6,703 nucleotides of DNA from an uncultured Bacilli bacterium (lineage in GTDB: Bacteria; Bacillota_I; Bacilli_A; RF39; UBA660), in contig CAJONL010000162.1 in NCBI GenBank assembly GCA_905235875.1, positions 1 through 6,703 on the forward strand, given 5' to 3'. Shown in pieces: positions 5,649-6,703 of the stretch. Position 1 is the first letter of the stretch. Each line of letters starts with the position of its first letter. The position numbers and the translations under genes were made by a program. The notes beneath the pieces were generated by a model. That model did not search any database. It saw only the letters and a list, made by a program, of their open reading frames with translations, and had not been told where the DNA came from.

Positions 5649-5657
5649 TGCTATAAT
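5649..5657 (+). promoter_or_regulatory. Extended -10 promoter of the SH3-repeat gene
   Basis: TGCTATAAT is a perfect extended -10. It is followed immediately by a second TATAAT (5658-5663). No convincing -35 lies 16-18 bases upstream. AAGGAG (5664-5669) follows at once, ten bases before the ATG at 5680, so the leader would be very short. It faces away from the kinase promoter across a 112-base divergent gap. Confidence 0.55.
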
Positions 5658-5679
5658 TATAATAAGGAGTTGATTAATT

Positions 5680-6703
5680 ATGAGAATAAAATATTTATTA
5701 TTTACTATACTTCTTTCATTATCATTTATATGTATATCTAACGTAGATGCTTTAACTACTACTAAGGTTAATGTATATGGTGGTACTAATATAAGAAATA
5801 ATACCTCAAATGGTTATAAAAATATAATTAAAGCTAAATATATGGATAATTTAGTAATTATAAATAACAAAACTATAAGTGCTAAATACTGTTCTAAAGG
5901 TTTGGTTAAAGTAAAATATAATAATATCATAGGATATGTATGTAGCGATTCTATTAGCTCTAATAATACAGTACTTGTAAAATCTAAAACTTATTTAAGA
6001 AATGGCAAAGGTACTAATTATAAAGCTTATAAAAAATTAAGTAAAAATACTATGCTTACTTTAAAAACTACTAAAGTTTATAAAAAATCTAGAAGTTGTT
6101 CTAAAGGTTGGTATAAAGTTTTAATAGATGGTACGACTAAATATATATGTAAGAATAATACTAAAAGGTACACTGATAAAAATACTCTTCTTGTAACTAG
6201 TAAAAAAGGCGCAATTTTAAGTAAAAGTAAAACAAATAGGAAATATACAAGTGTAAGTTATATGAGTTCTCTTACTTTATATAAAAACAAAAAATATAGC
6301 GGAAAAAACTGCCCTAGCAAATATTATAGAGTAAAATACAACAATAGTTTATATTATGTATGTTCAAGTAGTGTTCTTCTTTCTAAGACAAGTGGTGTTG
6401 TGGTATCAAATGGATCACTTACAGTTAGAAGTTCTAACAGCTCTAGTTCTAAACAAATAAATACTTTATATTACAGTAATTTAGTTGGTCTTATTAATAC
6501 TACTAAATATAAAGGTAATGGTTGTTCTGGAGGCTTCTATAAAATTTATCTAGACGGTAGAGTTGGTTACGCTTGTTCAAACTTTATTTCTACTTCAAAT
6601 AATGTTGCTAGTACTAATAAAAATATTTCTATAAAGGAAAACAGTAATTCAAATTCTAAAAATATAGGATCATTAAATAAAAATATTAATGTTGCACTAT
6701 TAG
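5680..6703 (+). CDS. Secreted protein with tandem bacterial SH3 domains (3' truncated)
   Basis: This frame stays open to the window edge (341 codons seen). Residues 1-24 form a signal peptide: basic MRIK, a hydrophobic core (5-20) and a V-D-A cleavage site before Leu25. There is no lipobox around Cys18. The rest is four SH3b-like modules of about 70 residues (roughly 28-95, 96-166, 167-237, 238-306) and the start of a fifth. Each module has a strand like NIRNN, YLRNG or LTVRS near its start (the third has lost the Arg) and ends in a C-x16-C hairpin such as CSKGWYKVLIDGTTKYIC. Bacterial SH3 domains generally bind cell-wall peptides or glycans, so this is probably an envelope-bound protein. A catalytic domain (NlpC/P60, CHAP or amidase) or a sorting signal may follow beyond the edge; none is visible. 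AAGGAG ten bases upstream supports the start. Confidence 0.82.
   Translation, partial: MRIKYLLFTILLSLSFICISNVDALTTTKVNVYGGTNIRNNTSNGYKNIIKAKYMDNLVIINNKTISAKYCSKGLVKVKYNNIIGYVCSDSISSNNTVLVKSKTYLRNGKGTNYKAYKKLSKNTMLTLKTTKVYKKSRSCSKGWYKVLIDGTTKYICKNNTKRYTDKNTLLVTSKKGAILSKSKTNRKYTSVSYMSSLTLYKNKKYSGKNCPSKYYRVKYNNSLYYVCSSSVLLSKTSGVVVSNGSLTVRSSNSSSSKQINTLYYSNLVGLINTTKYKGNGCSGGFYKIYLDGRVGYACSNFISTSNNVASTNKNISIKENSNSNSKNIGSLNKNINVALL
5761..6603 (+). repeat. Four SH3b-like protein modules with invariant Cys pairs
   Basis: These are protein-level repeats of about 70 residues; the DNA has diverged. Cys pairs fall at residues 71/88, 140/157, 211/228 and 282/299, each exactly 17 apart, with 69, 71 and 71 residues between successive first Cys. 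Between each pair lies an aromatic/hydrophobic beta hairpin with Lys/Arg-Val/Ile and Tyr just before the second Cys. A fifth module begins near 6604 and is cut by the window end. Confidence 0.8.

Overview
The window is very AT-rich with tight gene spacing, A/T-ending codons, purine-rich Shine-Dalgarno sites and a class B sortase. This points to a low-GC Gram-positive of the Bacillota, plausibly one of the small-genome gut Bacilli lineages (RF39/Erysipelotrichia-like); the placement is inference. TGA acts as a stop (end of the sortase gene) and Trp is encoded by TGG, so the code is the standard bacterial one, not the Mycoplasma code. The tRNA-Cys has an encoded CCA and a U discriminator.

Layout. 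(1) Positions 1-74 are the 3' tail of a plus-strand gene, followed by a hairpin terminator (82-118). (2) 176-1183 minus is a DUF2974/Mbeg1-like alpha/beta hydrolase with its own extended -10 promoter. (3) 1261-3973 minus is a probable operon, transcribed in the order CBS/DRTGG-containing family II pyrophosphatase, class B sortase, small DivIVA-like coiled-coil protein, and closed by an AT-rich hairpin (1231-1273). (4) The 333-base stretch between the pyrophosphatase and the next gene (3974-4306) holds the operon's leader, a strong sigma-A promoter, tRNA-Cys, a terminator and the promoter of the next gene. (5) 4307-4999 plus is a DUF5684-type membrane protein with a Gly-Asn-Tyr repeat N-terminus and a C-terminal zinc ribbon. 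It converges on (6) 5016-5567 minus, a cytidylate-kinase-like P-loop kinase; the two share a palindromic terminator that overlaps the kinase's last codons. (7) 5680 to the window end, plus, is a secreted protein of tandem bacterial SH3 modules, cut off at the right edge.

Functionally this looks like ordinary chromosome mixing housekeeping genes (pyrophosphate hydrolysis, nucleotide kinase, tRNA-Cys) with envelope genes (sortase, SH3-repeat secreted protein, DUF5684 membrane protein). I see no clear defence, phage or mobile module. The most unusual signals are the four SH3 modules, each with a Cys pair exactly 17 residues apart (probable disulfide staples), and two genes whose -10-like hexamers sit 5-6 bases before the ATG (possible leaderless mRNAs). 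The annotated start of the pyrophosphatase should be 3973.
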